Shown in pieces: positions 36,266 through 45,734 of a stretch of 64,000 nt of DNA. Both the position numbers and the translations under genes were made by a program. Within the stretch, counting starts at the first letter, position 1. Every line of letters begins with the position of its first letter. The notes beneath the pieces were generated by a model that saw nothing but the letters and a program-made list of their open reading frames with translations, ran no database searches and was not told the DNA's origin. The DNA is taken from assembly GCA_945901045.1 (NCBI GenBank), contig CAMDKK010000005.1, positions 1 to 64,000 on the forward strand, written 5' to 3'. This DNA comes from Limnohabitans sp. Rim8 (GTDB lineage: Bacteria; Pseudomonadota; Gammaproteobacteria; Burkholderiales; Burkholderiaceae_C).

Positions 36266-38419
36266 GTGGAAGTTTCATTCAGTCAAGAAATCGAGTCCCT
36301 GCGCATGGGCGACGGAGAGGTTTTTCATGGCGAAGGCATTTTGGCCATCACCAAAGCCTTGCTTCAGTCAGGCGTGGCCTATGTCGGCGGCTACCAGGGT
36401 GCGCCCGTTTCGCATTTGATGGATGTCTTGGTGCAAGCCAAAGGCTACATGGATGAGTTGGGCGTGCACGTCGAAGCGTGCTCCAACGAAGCCTCTGCGG
36501 CCGCCATGCTCGGCGCATCGATTCACTACCCCTTGCGCGGCGCGGTCACATGGAAGTCGATTGTCGGCACCAACGTGGCTGCGGATGCACTCTCGAACTT
36601 GTCATCTCCTGGGGTTCTGGGCGGCGTGTTGGTGGTGGTCGGAGAAGATTACGGTGAAGGCGCCAGCGTCATTCAAGAACGCACCCATGCCTACGCCCTG
36701 AAATCCGGCATGATTTTGCTCGACCCCAGGCCTGATCTGACGCAAATGGTGGCCATGGTCGAACACGGTTTTGCGCTGAGCGAGGCGAGCAATATGCCCG
36801 CCATGATGGAGTTGCGTATCCGCGCCTGCCATGTACGCGGCAGTTTTGTGGCCAAGGACAACCGCTCACCTGCCATTTCAACCCGCCATTTGATGGAAGA
36901 GCCTGCCGTTTTCAATTACGCCAAACTGGCCCATCCTCCCGTCACTTTCCGGCACGAAAAACTTAAATACGAAGAGCGTCTTCCCGCAGCAAGGCGTTAC
37001 ATCGTGGCACACGGGCTCAACGAGCTCAAGCCAGGTCAACACACCGATCTCGGACTGATTGTGCAAGGCGGTTTATTCAACACTTTGGTGCGCGCCTTAC
37101 AAGGCTTTGGTCTGGCCGATGCCTTCGCTGAGCTGGCCATACCGACCTTGATCTTGAACGTCACCAGTCCCTTGGTGCCTGAACAAATTGCCGACTTCTG
37201 TAAGGACAAGCGCGCTGTTTTGGTCATCGAAGAAGGACAGCCCGAATACATTGAGCAAGAGATAGCCACCTTGCTTCGAAGGCGCCAAATCGACACGCCC
37301 TTGCACGGCAAAGACGTGCTGCCGATGGGGGGCGAATACACCGCAGAAGCCATCACCACAGGCCTGTCTTTGTGGCTGGCAAAAGTGCTGCCTGCCCTGG
37401 ACACCACCTCGGTGACCCGTTGGTTGCAAGGCAACCAAGAGCGCAGGCAAGCCGTAGCGCACAGCTTGGACCAAGCGCTGCCCATGCGGCCGCCCGGTTT
37501 TTGCATCGGATGCCCAGAACGCCCTGTATTTTCGGCCCTTCAATTGGCCCAAAAAACCGTGGGGCCGGTGCACGTTTCAGCCGACATCGGTTGCCATGCG
37601 TTGGGCACTTTTGAGCCCTTCTCGACCGGGCACACCATACTCGGCTACGGCATGAGCCTGGCCAGCCGTGCCGGTGTCTCGCCGCACATGAACCGCCGTG
37701 TTCTCTCCATCATGGGCGATGGCGGTTTTTGGCATAACGGTTTGTTGACCGGCGTGCAATCTGCCCTGTTCAATGGGGACGATGCCGTGCTCTTGATTTT
37801 CAAAAACGGCTACACCTCGGCCACCGGCACGCAAGACATTTTGTCGACCCCTTCAGAGGACAACAAAAACAGGGCTTCAAATAAAACAGACAGCCTGGTG
37901 CACACCAACCAAACCATTGAAAACGCCTTGCGCGGTTTGGGCCTGCAATGGTTGCGCACCGTCGAAAGCTACGACGTGGCGCGCATGCGCAGCACCCTGG
38001 AAGAAGCCTTGACCTCCCCATTCAATGGCTTGAAAGTCATCATTGCAGAAGGCGAATGCCAGCTCGAGCGGCAACGCCGCATCAAGCCCTGGCTGGCGAG
38101 TCTGCTGAAAAAAGGCGAGCGCGTGGTGCGTGTCAAATACGGCGTGGACGAAGACGTTTGCAATGGCGACCACGCCTGCATCCGTTTGTCCGGTTGCCCC
38201 ACCCTGACGCTCAAGGACAACCCCGATCCTTTGAAGGTGGACCCGGTGGCCACGGTGATCGACGGCTGTGTGGGCTGCGGCTTGTGCGGTGCCAACGCGC
38301 ACGCCGCCACACTCTGCCCGTCTTTTTACCGCGCTGAAATCGTGCAAAACCCCCGTTGGCATGAGCGCTTGCTGCACAGCTTGCGGGGCCTGGTGGTGCG
38401 TGCACTTTCGCCAGCATGA
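36266..38419 (+). CDS. iorA: Indolepyruvate ferredoxin oxidoreductase, alpha-like subunit
   Basis: A 717-residue thiamine-diphosphate and iron-sulfur enzyme subunit that oxidatively decarboxylates 2-oxo acids to acyl-CoA. The N-terminal pyrimidine-binding domain (GEGILAITKALLQSGVAYVGG), the domain around CIGCPERPVFSAL, the ThDP motif IMGDGGFWHNGLLTG, and a C-terminal ferredoxin-like part (ACIRLSGCP, then CVGCGLCG and LCPSF) are in order. The start is GTG with GGAGAC upstream. Partner is the IorB-like gene 7 bases downstream. Substrate is most likely an aryl- or other 2-oxo acid; indolepyruvate is the family name only. Confidence 0.88.
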   Translation: MEVSFSQEIESLRMGDGEVFHGEGILAITKALLQSGVAYVGGYQGAPVSHLMDVLVQAKGYMDELGVHVEACSNEASAAAMLGASIHYPLRGAVTWKSIVGTNVAADALSNLSSPGVLGGVLVVVGEDYGEGASVIQERTHAYALKSGMILLDPRPDLTQMVAMVEHGFALSEASNMPAMMELRIRACHVRGSFVAKDNRSPAISTRHLMEEPAVFNYAKLAHPPVTFRHEKLKYEERLPAARRYIVAHGLNELKPGQHTDLGLIVQGGLFNTLVRALQGFGLADAFAELAIPTLILNVTSPLVPEQIADFCKDKRAVLVIEEGQPEYIEQEIATLLRRRQIDTPLHGKDVLPMGGEYTAEAITTGLSLWLAKVLPALDTTSVTRWLQGNQERRQAVAHSLDQALPMRPPGFCIGCPERPVFSALQLAQKTVGPVHVSADIGCHALGTFEPFSTGHTILGYGMSLASRAGVSPHMNRRVLSIMGDGGFWHNGLLTGVQSALFNGDDAVLLIFKNGYTSATGTQDILSTPSEDNKNRASNKTDSLVHTNQTIENALRGLGLQWLRTVESYDVARMRSTLEEALTSPFNGLKVIIAEGECQLERQRRIKPWLASLLKKGERVVRVKYGVDEDVCNGDHACIRLSGCPTLTLKDNPDPLKVDPVATVIDGCVGCGLCGANAHAATLCPSFYRAEIVQNPRWHERLLHSLRGLVVRALSPA

Positions 38420-38426
38420 AGCGAGC

Positions 38427-40034
38427 ATGAACACCACTCAACCTATCAGCTTGCTGTTGTGCGCCTTGGGCGGCGAAGGCGGCGGCGTCTTGTCCGAATG
38501 GCTGATTCATGCTGCACGCGCCGCCGGCTACCCTGCGCAGGCGACCTCCATACCCGGCGTGGCCCAACGCACGGGTGCCACCACGTATTACCTGGAAATT
38601 TATCCCACGTCTTTGAAGCAACTGCAAGGCCATAGCCCTGTCCTGGGCTTAACCCCCATGCCCGGCCGTCTGGACATGCTGGTGTCAAGCGAACTGCTGG
38701 AGACGGCCCGCCAAATCGGCAATGGCATGACCAGCGACCACATCACGCGGGTAATCACTTCCTCGTCCCGCATTTTGACCACCCAAGAAAAAATGCAAAT
38801 GGGGGACGGCCGCAGCGACTCTGAGGCCTTGCTGAGTTTGGTTCGCCAACACAGCCTGCGCCACCACGTCATGGACATGGCAGCAATGACCCGCCAAGCA
38901 GGCACGGTGGTCAGCGCCGTCATGCTGGGTGCCATTGCAGGCAGCGGAGCACTGCCCTGGGGGCGTGAGGTTTTTGAAGAAGTCATTCAGAAAACAGGCG
39001 GTGCATCCGCCGCAGCGAGCCTGCGTGGCTTTGCATTGGGTTATGCGCATCTGTCCACCCAAGAGGTGCAAGCACAACAATTAGCGGGATGGTTGTCGCA
39101 GGATGACGCTCACATCACGCCGCCCACGCCAGCCTTGTCCCAAGCTGTATCTCAAACATTGAGCGCCGCCTTAGCACAGTTCCCGCTGGCCATTCGGGAA
39201 CGCGTGGTCTTAGGCCATGCACGCTGCGTGGAATACCAAAGCGTCGACTACGGCAACTTGTACCTCGAGCGCCTTCAAACGGTGCTCCAAGCAGAACAAA
39301 AAGCCGATCCATCTGGCACACAAGGGTGGGCCTGCACGCATGAAACTGCGCGTTGGTTGGCCCTGTGGATGGCTTTCGATGACATCGTCCGTGTGGCCGA
39401 TCTGAAAAGCCGCCAAAGCCGTTGGCAGCGTGTGCAAAGCGAAGTCAAAGCGCAAGAGGCTGACCTGCTCAAGGTCTACGATCATTTCAAACCGGGCGTT
39501 CCTGAGTTCGCAGCCATGCTTCCCACCCGCTGGGCTGATGCTTTGATGCGATGGGAAAACAAGCGGACAGCCAAAGGCCGATCACCCTGGGCATTGCCCT
39601 TGAAAATCGGGACCCACTCGGTGTTGGGCATGCTTGCGCTGCGAACATTGGCTGCATGCAAATCATTTCGCCCCTGGGGATCGCGTTATGCCCTGGAGCA
39701 ATCGCTTATGACGCAATGGTTGGGCGCTGTCTTAAAGGGTCTGCAGCAAAGCGCTGGACTGGGCTTGGAGTTGGCTCGCTGCGGTCAATTGATCAAAGGC
39801 TATGGCAGCACCAACGAGCGCGGCAAACATAATTTGCTGCACATCCTGGCCCAAGCCTTGAACCCCACAGTGCCACAAACGGCCGAGAGTGTGGACCACT
39901 GGCGCCAAGCTGCATTGAAAGACGATGCCGGCCAAGCCCTCGACACCCAACTGCGTGCGCAAGGAGCCTTGGCGCGACCCGTGCGCGAGCAACCCATCCG
40001 TTGGATGCGCAAGCCGCCGTCAAGAGGGGGTTAA
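38427..40034 (+). CDS. iorB: Indolepyruvate ferredoxin oxidoreductase, beta-like subunit with C-terminal extension
   Basis: A 535-residue protein, more than twice the length of a bare IorB. Residues 1 to about 200 are the gamma/beta POR domain (LLLCALGGEGGGVLSEWL, SIPGVAQRTGATTYY). The remainder resembles the DUF6537-type region found fused to this enzyme in many proteobacteria, with PTRWADALMRWEN and GYGSTNERGKHNLLHIL. ATG 38427 is at the start of the POR domain. It forms the heteromer with the upstream subunit. The next gene is convergent. Confidence 0.88.
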   Translation: MNTTQPISLLLCALGGEGGGVLSEWLIHAARAAGYPAQATSIPGVAQRTGATTYYLEIYPTSLKQLQGHSPVLGLTPMPGRLDMLVSSELLETARQIGNGMTSDHITRVITSSSRILTTQEKMQMGDGRSDSEALLSLVRQHSLRHHVMDMAAMTRQAGTVVSAVMLGAIAGSGALPWGREVFEEVIQKTGGASAAASLRGFALGYAHLSTQEVQAQQLAGWLSQDDAHITPPTPALSQAVSQTLSAALAQFPLAIRERVVLGHARCVEYQSVDYGNLYLERLQTVLQAEQKADPSGTQGWACTHETARWLALWMAFDDIVRVADLKSRQSRWQRVQSEVKAQEADLLKVYDHFKPGVPEFAAMLPTRWADALMRWENKRTAKGRSPWALPLKIGTHSVLGMLALRTLAACKSFRPWGSRYALEQSLMTQWLGAVLKGLQQSAGLGLELARCGQLIKGYGSTNERGKHNLLHILAQALNPTVPQTAESVDHWRQAALKDDAGQALDTQLRAQGALARPVREQPIRWMRKPPSRGG

Positions 40035-40098
40035 ACCGTTGCCTGATCTGTCCAACAAAATAGGGGCATTTCTGGGTGGCTCCTTTCTTAAATAGGGG

Positions 40099-41091
40099 TT
40101 ACTGGGTTTTCAAACCCATCTGTTCAATCAGCTGCTTGTACTGCGCGCTGTCGTTGGCGATCTGCTTGCGAAAGGCTTCGCCGTCGGCTACCGAATATCC
40201 CAGATTCTGCTTTTCCATTGCCTCCTTCACTGACTGCTCATTGGCAGTAGCGGCAGCGAATGAGCGAAGCTTTCCGAGCACATCTGCGGGCATGCCCTTG
40301 GGCGCTGCAAGGCCGCGCCAAGTGCCTATCACCAGATCGATCTTGCGCTCCTTTAATGTAGGAACAGTTGAAAATACTCCACCAAGTCGTTGTTCAGACA
40401 GCACGGCCAACGCCCTTAGCTTGCCCGACTGAATGAATGTAAAAACTTCTGAAGGTGATGCAGTAACTGCGTCAATGTGACCTCCTAGCAAGGCAACGAC
40501 TGCCGGCGCATTACCCTGAAAAGGTGCATGGGTAAATGTGGTCCCTGCCTTTTGCTGCAAAGCGACTGCTGCCAAGTGCGATACGCCACCAGTGCCAGCG
40601 TTACCAAACTTGAGCGGGTCCTTCGATTTTTGAGCCGCAGTCAGCATCTCTTCGATGCTCTTCCAAGGCGCATCGGCACTCACGGCCAACACAATAGGAT
40701 CAGCGTTCAGTCGCACCAAGGGCAGAAAGTCGTTTTCAGGCGAGTACTTGGCAATGCCCATATGCGGAATGATGGCCATCTCCACTGTCACCATCGCGAT
40801 TTTGTAGCCATCTGGCCGAGCATTGGCAACATCCGTCAAGCCAATGCCACCGCTGGCTCCTGGCTTATTTATTACGTTGATGGGTTGATTCACATGTTTC
40901 TTGGCAGCCTCAGCAAAGACACGTGCCAGAACGTCTGTGCCACCACCCGCCCCAAATGGCACCACCAGTTCAATCGGCCTGTTCGGATAGTCTGCTGCTT
41001 GAGCAGCGGCCCCCGTTGGAAGGGCCGCGATTAAAACTGAACTGGAAAGCAAAGCCAGTAGTCTACGGGTTGAGATCGTTAAGTTCATCAT
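40099..41091 (-). CDS. Bug-family (TctC-type) periplasmic solute-binding protein 4
   Basis: A 330-residue exported binding protein; the signal region is LLALLSSSVLIAALPTGAAAQA. Family marks: VVPFGAGGGTDVLARV, NVINKPGASGGIGL, APFQGNAPAVVALLGGHID and STVPTLKERKI. It is the last gene of the minus-strand operon, 54 bases after the TRAP large permease gene. A Bug protein at the end of a TRAP operon is unusual because the two families serve different transporter types. Confidence 0.9.
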   Translation of the reverse strand: MMNLTISTRRLLALLSSSVLIAALPTGAAAQAADYPNRPIELVVPFGAGGGTDVLARVFAEAAKKHVNQPINVINKPGASGGIGLTDVANARPDGYKIAMVTVEMAIIPHMGIAKYSPENDFLPLVRLNADPIVLAVSADAPWKSIEEMLTAAQKSKDPLKFGNAGTGGVSHLAAVALQQKAGTTFTHAPFQGNAPAVVALLGGHIDAVTASPSEVFTFIQSGKLRALAVLSEQRLGGVFSTVPTLKERKIDLVIGTWRGLAAPKGMPADVLGKLRSFAAATANEQSVKEAMEKQNLGYSVADGEAFRKQIANDSAQYKQLIEQMGLKTQ

Positions 41092-41145
41092 GGTTGTGTC
41101 CTCAGGGGTGGTTTGAAGTCATAGGAATACGCAGAAAGCTATCTG

Positions 41146-42423
41146 TCATCTGCCCAGCATTAGGTTAGGCAGAACCATTACGATCCATGGCCAATAGGTG
41201 CAAATCAATAGCACGATTAGCAGGGGTATTACGAAGGGCCATATCGACCAAGCCAGATCCTTGTATGGAATGTCGCCCACCTTTGCAACGACAAAGAGTG
41301 CCATCCCGAATGGGGGATGTATCAATCCAATCATGAGATTCATCACGACGATCACGCCAAAGTGCACCGGATCCACGCCAAGCTGCATCACAAGCGGAAG
41401 TAGTACCGGCACTGTAAGGAGCATGACGGCCAGCCCCTCCATAAAACAGCCGAGCACCAACAAAAGGATGTTGATCAGCAGCAATATCACCCATCGTTCA
41501 TCGGACAGGCTGAGCAAAGTCTCAGACATCATCTGCGGTACGCGTTCACGCGTTAAAACATAGCTCACGAGGTTTGCAGTAGAAATAATGAAGCCGACTA
41601 CGGCTGTTGTTTTTGCAGACTTGCGAAATACACTCGGCAGGTCACGCCAATGCATATCCTTGTAGACAAAGAGGCTAACAACCAGCCCATAAACCACAGT
41701 GGCTGCAGCTGCCTCTGTCGGTGTGAACACTCCGCCTACGATGCCCCAAATAATAATGATGGGTGTCATCAAGGCGAGAAATGCACTTTTAGTGGCCTGC
41801 CAGACTTGATTTAAAGTGGCACGCTCACTCGTTGGGTAGCCTCTTTTCTTCGAAACAAAATAAACATAGACCATTAACGCTATTGCAACGAGGAATCCAG
41901 GTGCAAAGCCCGCCAACAGCATTTTTCCGGCGGACACACTAGCCATGACTGCATAGATAACAAGTGGAATGCTCGGAGGTATCAAAGGACCGATCGTGGA
42001 GGCTGCAGCATTTAGTGAGCCTGCAAATGCCGGACTAAAGCCTTGTTTTTTCATGGCCTCAATCATCACGCTACCGATGCCGGCAGCCTCTGCCAAAGCT
42101 GATCCTGATATGCCCGAGACTATGACGTTGGCAAGCACGGTTACATGACCAAGTCCACCAGAAATGTGGCCAACCAGTACACGTGCAAATTCCACAATGC
42201 GTTTTGTCAATCCGCCGGTGTTCATGACCTCACCGGCAAGTATGAAAGCTGGAACGGCTAAAAGTGGAAATGAATCGACCGCTGCAAACATGCGCTGTGG
42301 GACGCTAGTCATGGTTCCGCCATCAATCCAAAAGAAGGCAAAACAAATGGCTCCGAGACTGAATGCAATCGGCATGCCCATGATCATGAGTACGCACCAG
42401 CTGAGAAGATACAGAACCTTCAT
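41146..42423 (-). CDS. TRAP transporter large permease (DctM)
   Basis: A 425-residue inner-membrane protein with about eleven to twelve helices, the sodium-coupled ion-transporter half of TRAP systems. Landmarks: IGMP-like MGMPIAFSLGAICF near the start, AVPAFILAGEVMNTGGL, GLGHVTVLANVIVSGISGSALAEAAGIGSV (family core, shortened here to SGISGSALAEAAGIG) and LIHPPFGMALFV. Its start overlaps the DctQ stop by 4 bases. It works with the DctQ and DctP genes just upstream. Codon use looks less GC-rich than in flanking regions. Confidence 0.93.
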   Translation of the reverse strand: MKVLYLLSWCVLMIMGMPIAFSLGAICFAFFWIDGGTMTSVPQRMFAAVDSFPLLAVPAFILAGEVMNTGGLTKRIVEFARVLVGHISGGLGHVTVLANVIVSGISGSALAEAAGIGSVMIEAMKKQGFSPAFAGSLNAAASTIGPLIPPSIPLVIYAVMASVSAGKMLLAGFAPGFLVAIALMVYVYFVSKKRGYPTSERATLNQVWQATKSAFLALMTPIIIIWGIVGGVFTPTEAAAATVVYGLVVSLFVYKDMHWRDLPSVFRKSAKTTAVVGFIISTANLVSYVLTRERVPQMMSETLLSLSDERWVILLLINILLLVLGCFMEGLAVMLLTVPVLLPLVMQLGVDPVHFGVIVVMNLMIGLIHPPFGMALFVVAKVGDIPYKDLAWSIWPFVIPLLIVLLICTYWPWIVMVLPNLMLGR

Positions 42424-42923
42424 CCCATTCCCCCCGTAGAGCTGCGTTCAATATTGCCGCCAGCAATTAAATCCTCGCGCATCTGCGCAAAGGTGCGGAC
42501 AATCATGAGAGCGGCTGTTACAGGAAACACCATGTAGACCAGACCGAAAGGAATTTCAAGCGTTGTTGTTGAAAGACTCCACATACGGTTAACAGCTTTC
42601 GAGCCCCAATAAAGAACGTTACCAAGGAAAAACAGAACAAAAATATTGCTGCCAAGCATCACAATAAGACGTATGCGCGGTGGCAAGCTTGCGTTAACCA
42701 GATCCACCGCTACGTGAGAGCGATCTCGGATGGCTCCACTCGCGCCAAAAAAAACCAACCAGACAAACAGATGCCGTGAAACTTCCTCGGTCCACGAAAG
42801 GGGGTCTCCTAAAAAGTAGCGCGTGCAAATTTGCAGGATCAAAATGACTGTTATGGCCATCATCAATAAACTTGCAACTTCATCTTCAAAGTTGTCAAGC
42901 AGGTAACGCATTGAGGGTTTCAT
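42420..42923 (-). CDS. TRAP transporter small permease (DctQ)
   Basis: A 167-residue membrane protein with four helices, typical of DctQ. Landmarks: LQICTRYFLGDPLSWTEE and RHLFVWLVFFGASGAIRDRSHV (key part VFFGASGAIRDRSHV), then VDLV. The frame continues upstream to a TTG at 42962; ATG 42923 is preferred because GGAG lies 8 bases before it and the first helix follows. It overlaps the DctM gene by 4 bases. Confidence 0.9.
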   Translation of the reverse strand: MKPSMRYLLDNFEDEVASLLMMAITVILILQICTRYFLGDPLSWTEEVSRHLFVWLVFFGASGAIRDRSHVAVDLVNASLPPRIRLIVMLGSNIFVLFFLGNVLYWGSKAVNRMWSLSTTTLEIPFGLVYMVFPVTAALMIVRTFAQMREDLIAGGNIERSSTGGMG

Positions 42924-43023
42924 GCTGAACGCTCCGACCAAAACGCCCTTAAGGTGCTCCAAGGCTTGTTAGCTCTAGATTGAGGCGACAGAACATAAAC
43001 ATTGACCAGCTTGGCAGCCATAT

Positions 43024-44034
43024 TTATTTCATTGCCTGTAATTGCTCAAGGACGCCCTTACCCCAAACATTTTCATTTTTGGCATAAACAGGTTTCATCG
43101 CGGTGCGAAAGGACTCGCGATCGGACTCGACTACCGTCATCCCCTTAGCCTTAAGGTCACCAAGCAGTCTGCTCTCAAGTGTGCGCAAAGCCGTTGTCGC
43201 TGCTACACCGCCCGCCTCGAAGGCCTCTGTCACTAACTTCTGATCAGCTGGCGATAGGGCCTTCCACTTTTTCTCGCTGATAAGAGGCAACATCGGATTC
43301 ACGATGTGGGCTGTGAGATTAAGAAACTTTTGAACTTCAAAAAATTTATTGGAATTGATGGTGGGGAGGGGATTTTCTTGACCGTCGGCCACTCCGGTCT
43401 GCAAGCTCAAGTAAACCTCTGCAAGCGCCATCGGCGTGGGTGCACCGCCTAAAGCGCGAATCATGTCCAAGTAAAGTGGCGACTCAGGAACGCGAATTTT
43501 GAGACCTTTCGCATCTGCAGCAGTCTTCAGTGCAACGTTATTGGTGGTGAAGTGTCGAGAGCCGTAGTACCAAGGCGTCCCAATTTTTCGAAGATTCTGG
43601 TTCTCGGCAAGCAACTTGAAGTGGCCGCGAGCCCAATCTCCTTCCATCATCTTGACAAGATGGTCCCAGTCGCGCGCTACGAAGGGCACCTCGAAAATCG
43701 TCAATGGCTTCTGCCACAGACCAAACTGGCCCGGTCCATCTATGGTGATGTCCAAGCTGTCGTCGCTGACTTGTTGCACAAGTTCCTTGCCAGTGCCGAG
43801 TTGGCCGGCGGGGAACACATCAATCCTCAGCCGCCCGTTACTCTTTAAGGCAAGTTGCTTTGCGGCTTCTAGAGCGCCAAGTGCCATCGGATGGTCAATA
43901 TTGTATTGATGTCCTAAACGCCACGGCTTCGCCTGCTGCGCTAGCAGAACTGGCACGTTGGTGAGCGCAGCTGCACCGACTAAAGCTGCGCCTAGGACTC
44001 GGCGGCGAGAGGTATTTATCGTCTGATTTGTCAT
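43024..44034 (-). CDS. TRAP transporter substrate-binding protein (DctP)
   Basis: A 336-residue exported protein. The N-terminus has a twin-arginine-like basic start (TSRRRVLGAALVGAAALT) before a hydrophobic signal region. The mature part shows DctP family marks: HPMALGALEAAKQLALKSNGR, DVFPAGQLGTGKELVQQV, KGLKIRVPESPLYLDM and AEVYLSLQTGVADGQENP. The conserved Arg in KIRVPES normally binds the substrate carboxylate, so the ligand is probably an organic acid. It is the first of the three transporter genes. Confidence 0.93.
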   Translation of the reverse strand: MTNQTINTSRRRVLGAALVGAAALTNVPVLLAQQAKPWRLGHQYNIDHPMALGALEAAKQLALKSNGRLRIDVFPAGQLGTGKELVQQVSDDSLDITIDGPGQFGLWQKPLTIFEVPFVARDWDHLVKMMEGDWARGHFKLLAENQNLRKIGTPWYYGSRHFTTNNVALKTAADAKGLKIRVPESPLYLDMIRALGGAPTPMALAEVYLSLQTGVADGQENPLPTINSNKFFEVQKFLNLTAHIVNPMLPLISEKKWKALSPADQKLVTEAFEAGGVAATTALRTLESRLLGDLKAKGMTVVESDRESFRTAMKPVYAKNENVWGKGVLEQLQAMK

Positions 44035-44085
44035 GTCTTGTCTCCTACTTGTGGGTTTTCTTGCTTTAAGAAAGAAATCGGATAG

Positions 44086-44697
44086 CTAAAGAATTTGCGT
44101 CATCCTCAATACGGCGACCATGCCCGGATCGTCTAGCCCAACGGACTTATCCGCAAACATGCGGGCGCGGCCTACGCGGTTAGGCTTGAAGCGAAATTCG
44201 TCTAAAGCCTTTGCGGTGGCGCTGCGCGCCACTTCGGCTAAGTGCTGCCCCGGTGGAGCCATCTCTACAGCAATGGCGATGGCCTGCAACGCATCCAACA
44301 TGGTCTTATCTCCCAGGCTAGCGCCTCCGCGCAAACAGAGTTTTTGAACTACATGTTTGAACAACCCAGGCAAACTGTCCTTGTCCAGTACTTTTCCGTT
44401 TTCCAACCACTTCGACGCCGAAAGTAAGCCACTGGCCATAAGCGTTCCAAAGCTAGAACCGGAGGCTTCTGCGCAGGCATGAGATGCCAAATTGAGTAAG
44501 TCAGGCACGGTGTCTGTAGCTGTTGTTATCGCGGCACGTACTTTCTCCGCACACTTGGCTAAAGTAACGCCCAAGTCGCCATCGCCCAGCCGACTATCTA
44601 ATTCATTAAGCTCAGGGGCGGCCCGTTCCATAGCATCGGCCCAACGGAAAAAAGCTGCACGCAAGCTTGCTGCATCGATGGTGGTTAATGTGGTCAT
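44086..44697 (-). CDS. DhaL-type kinase subunit (dihydroxyacetone kinase family)
   Basis: A 203-residue nucleotide-binding subunit. The Mg-ATP site motif LDSRLGDGDLG carries Asp34, Asp39 and Asp41 with the spacing of DhaL Asp30/35/37 in E. coli. Family marks further on are GSSFGTLMASGLLSAS and GGASLGDKTMLDAL. It is 6 bases downstream of dhaK. No DhaM phosphotransferase gene is present in the window, so the pair may use ATP directly, as in other split DhaKL kinases for C4 and related keto-sugars. Its true substrate is unknown. Confidence 0.88.
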   Translation of the reverse strand: MTTLTTIDAASLRAAFFRWADAMERAAPELNELDSRLGDGDLGVTLAKCAEKVRAAITTATDTVPDLLNLASHACAEASGSSFGTLMASGLLSASKWLENGKVLDKDSLPGLFKHVVQKLCLRGGASLGDKTMLDALQAIAIAVEMAPPGQHLAEVARSATAKALDEFRFKPNRVGRARMFADKSVGLDDPGMVAVLRMTQIL

Positions 44698-44703
44698 GCG
44701 CTT

Positions 44704-45696
44704 TCAAACTTTCCAGAAAGGACAGTCTGCTGGTGCCTGAAGCAAGCCTTCAAGTTCGGCGTCGAGCGGCATCAATGAGAGAGAAAAGCCTGCCATCTCC
44801 ATAGAGGTTGCATATCGACCAATGAGCGGCATGACCGCACGAATGCCAAGCTGGCCCAACACCTGAGCAACACGGCGGTAGACGATGAATAGCTCCTCAT
44901 GCGGCGTCGCTCCCAGACTGTTAACTAGCACTGCTGTGGAATCACCCTTGGACAAGTTCAGCTCGGGCAGCAATAAATCCAGCATTTCATCGGTCAAATC
45001 GTCGGCGGTCTTTACTGAACCTCTCCAGATACCAGGCTCACCGTGGATACCCATTCCGAACTCGATCTCCAACTCGTCGATGGCGAAGGATGCCCGACCT
45101 GACTCGGGCACCACGCAAGGGGTCAGGGCCACACCGATGGAACGGCATGCATCCACTGCCTTTTGTGCCACGGCAGTTACCTGCTGCAGAGTTCCTCCAG
45201 CTTGAGCGCATGCACCAGCCACCTTGAAGACCAATACCATGCCAGCCACCCCGCGTCGTTTATCTCGTTCTGCGATTGCTGCGCTAGCCACGTCATCGCT
45301 TATACGAACCGAAGAGAGGGGAAGCGCGGCAGACTCCAACTGCTCAAGAGCCATATCAAAGTTCATTCGGTCGCCGCCGTAGTTTCCATAAAGCGTGAGC
45401 ACTCCTGCCCCGCCATCTGCCGCCCGAATGGCGCTCACGCAGTCGGCTACTCGAGGTCCAGCGAATACATTACCAACCGCGCAGGCATCTAATAGGCCTT
45501 GCCCTACGTAGCCCAAGAACACGGGCAGGTGGCCAGATCCGCCGCCTGTGACTATTCCGACCTTACCCTTCACGGCGCCGCCCTTTCGCGCAAGTACTCG
45601 GCCTCCTATAAGTTGGTAATCACTAGGAAAGGCGACACATAAACCGCCAAGCATTTCATCGACATAGGCCGAAGGTTCATTCAGAATCTTCTTCAT
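44704..45696 (-). CDS. DhaK-type kinase subunit (dihydroxyacetone kinase family)
   Basis: A 330-residue substrate-binding subunit. The active-site residues match E. coli DhaK in position: His56 in GGGSGHLPVF, Asp109 in GNYGGDRMNFD and the substrate-linking His218 in GMGIHGEPG. It should therefore bind a short-chain keto-sugar as a hemiaminal. Context (TRAP transporter, DapA-family lyase) suggests a substrate other than free dihydroxyacetone. It lies 38 bases after the lyase gene and 6 bases before dhaL. Confidence 0.9.
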   Translation of the reverse strand: MKKILNEPSAYVDEMLGGLCVAFPSDYQLIGGRVLARKGGAVKGKVGIVTGGGSGHLPVFLGYVGQGLLDACAVGNVFAGPRVADCVSAIRAADGGAGVLTLYGNYGGDRMNFDMALEQLESAALPLSSVRISDDVASAAIAERDKRRGVAGMVLVFKVAGACAQAGGTLQQVTAVAQKAVDACRSIGVALTPCVVPESGRASFAIDELEIEFGMGIHGEPGIWRGSVKTADDLTDEMLDLLLPELNLSKGDSTAVLVNSLGATPHEELFIVYRRVAQVLGQLGIRAVMPLIGRYATSMEMAGFSLSLMPLDAELEGLLQAPADCPFWKV

Positions 45697-45734
45697 AATG
45701 AATCGCTTTTCATCCTTTTTAGATTTGCGTTCAT

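Noticed and set aside
40035..40098. Short direct repeat AAATAGGGG in the convergent gap
   Set aside because: Two partial copies only and no hairpin or terminator; probably chance.
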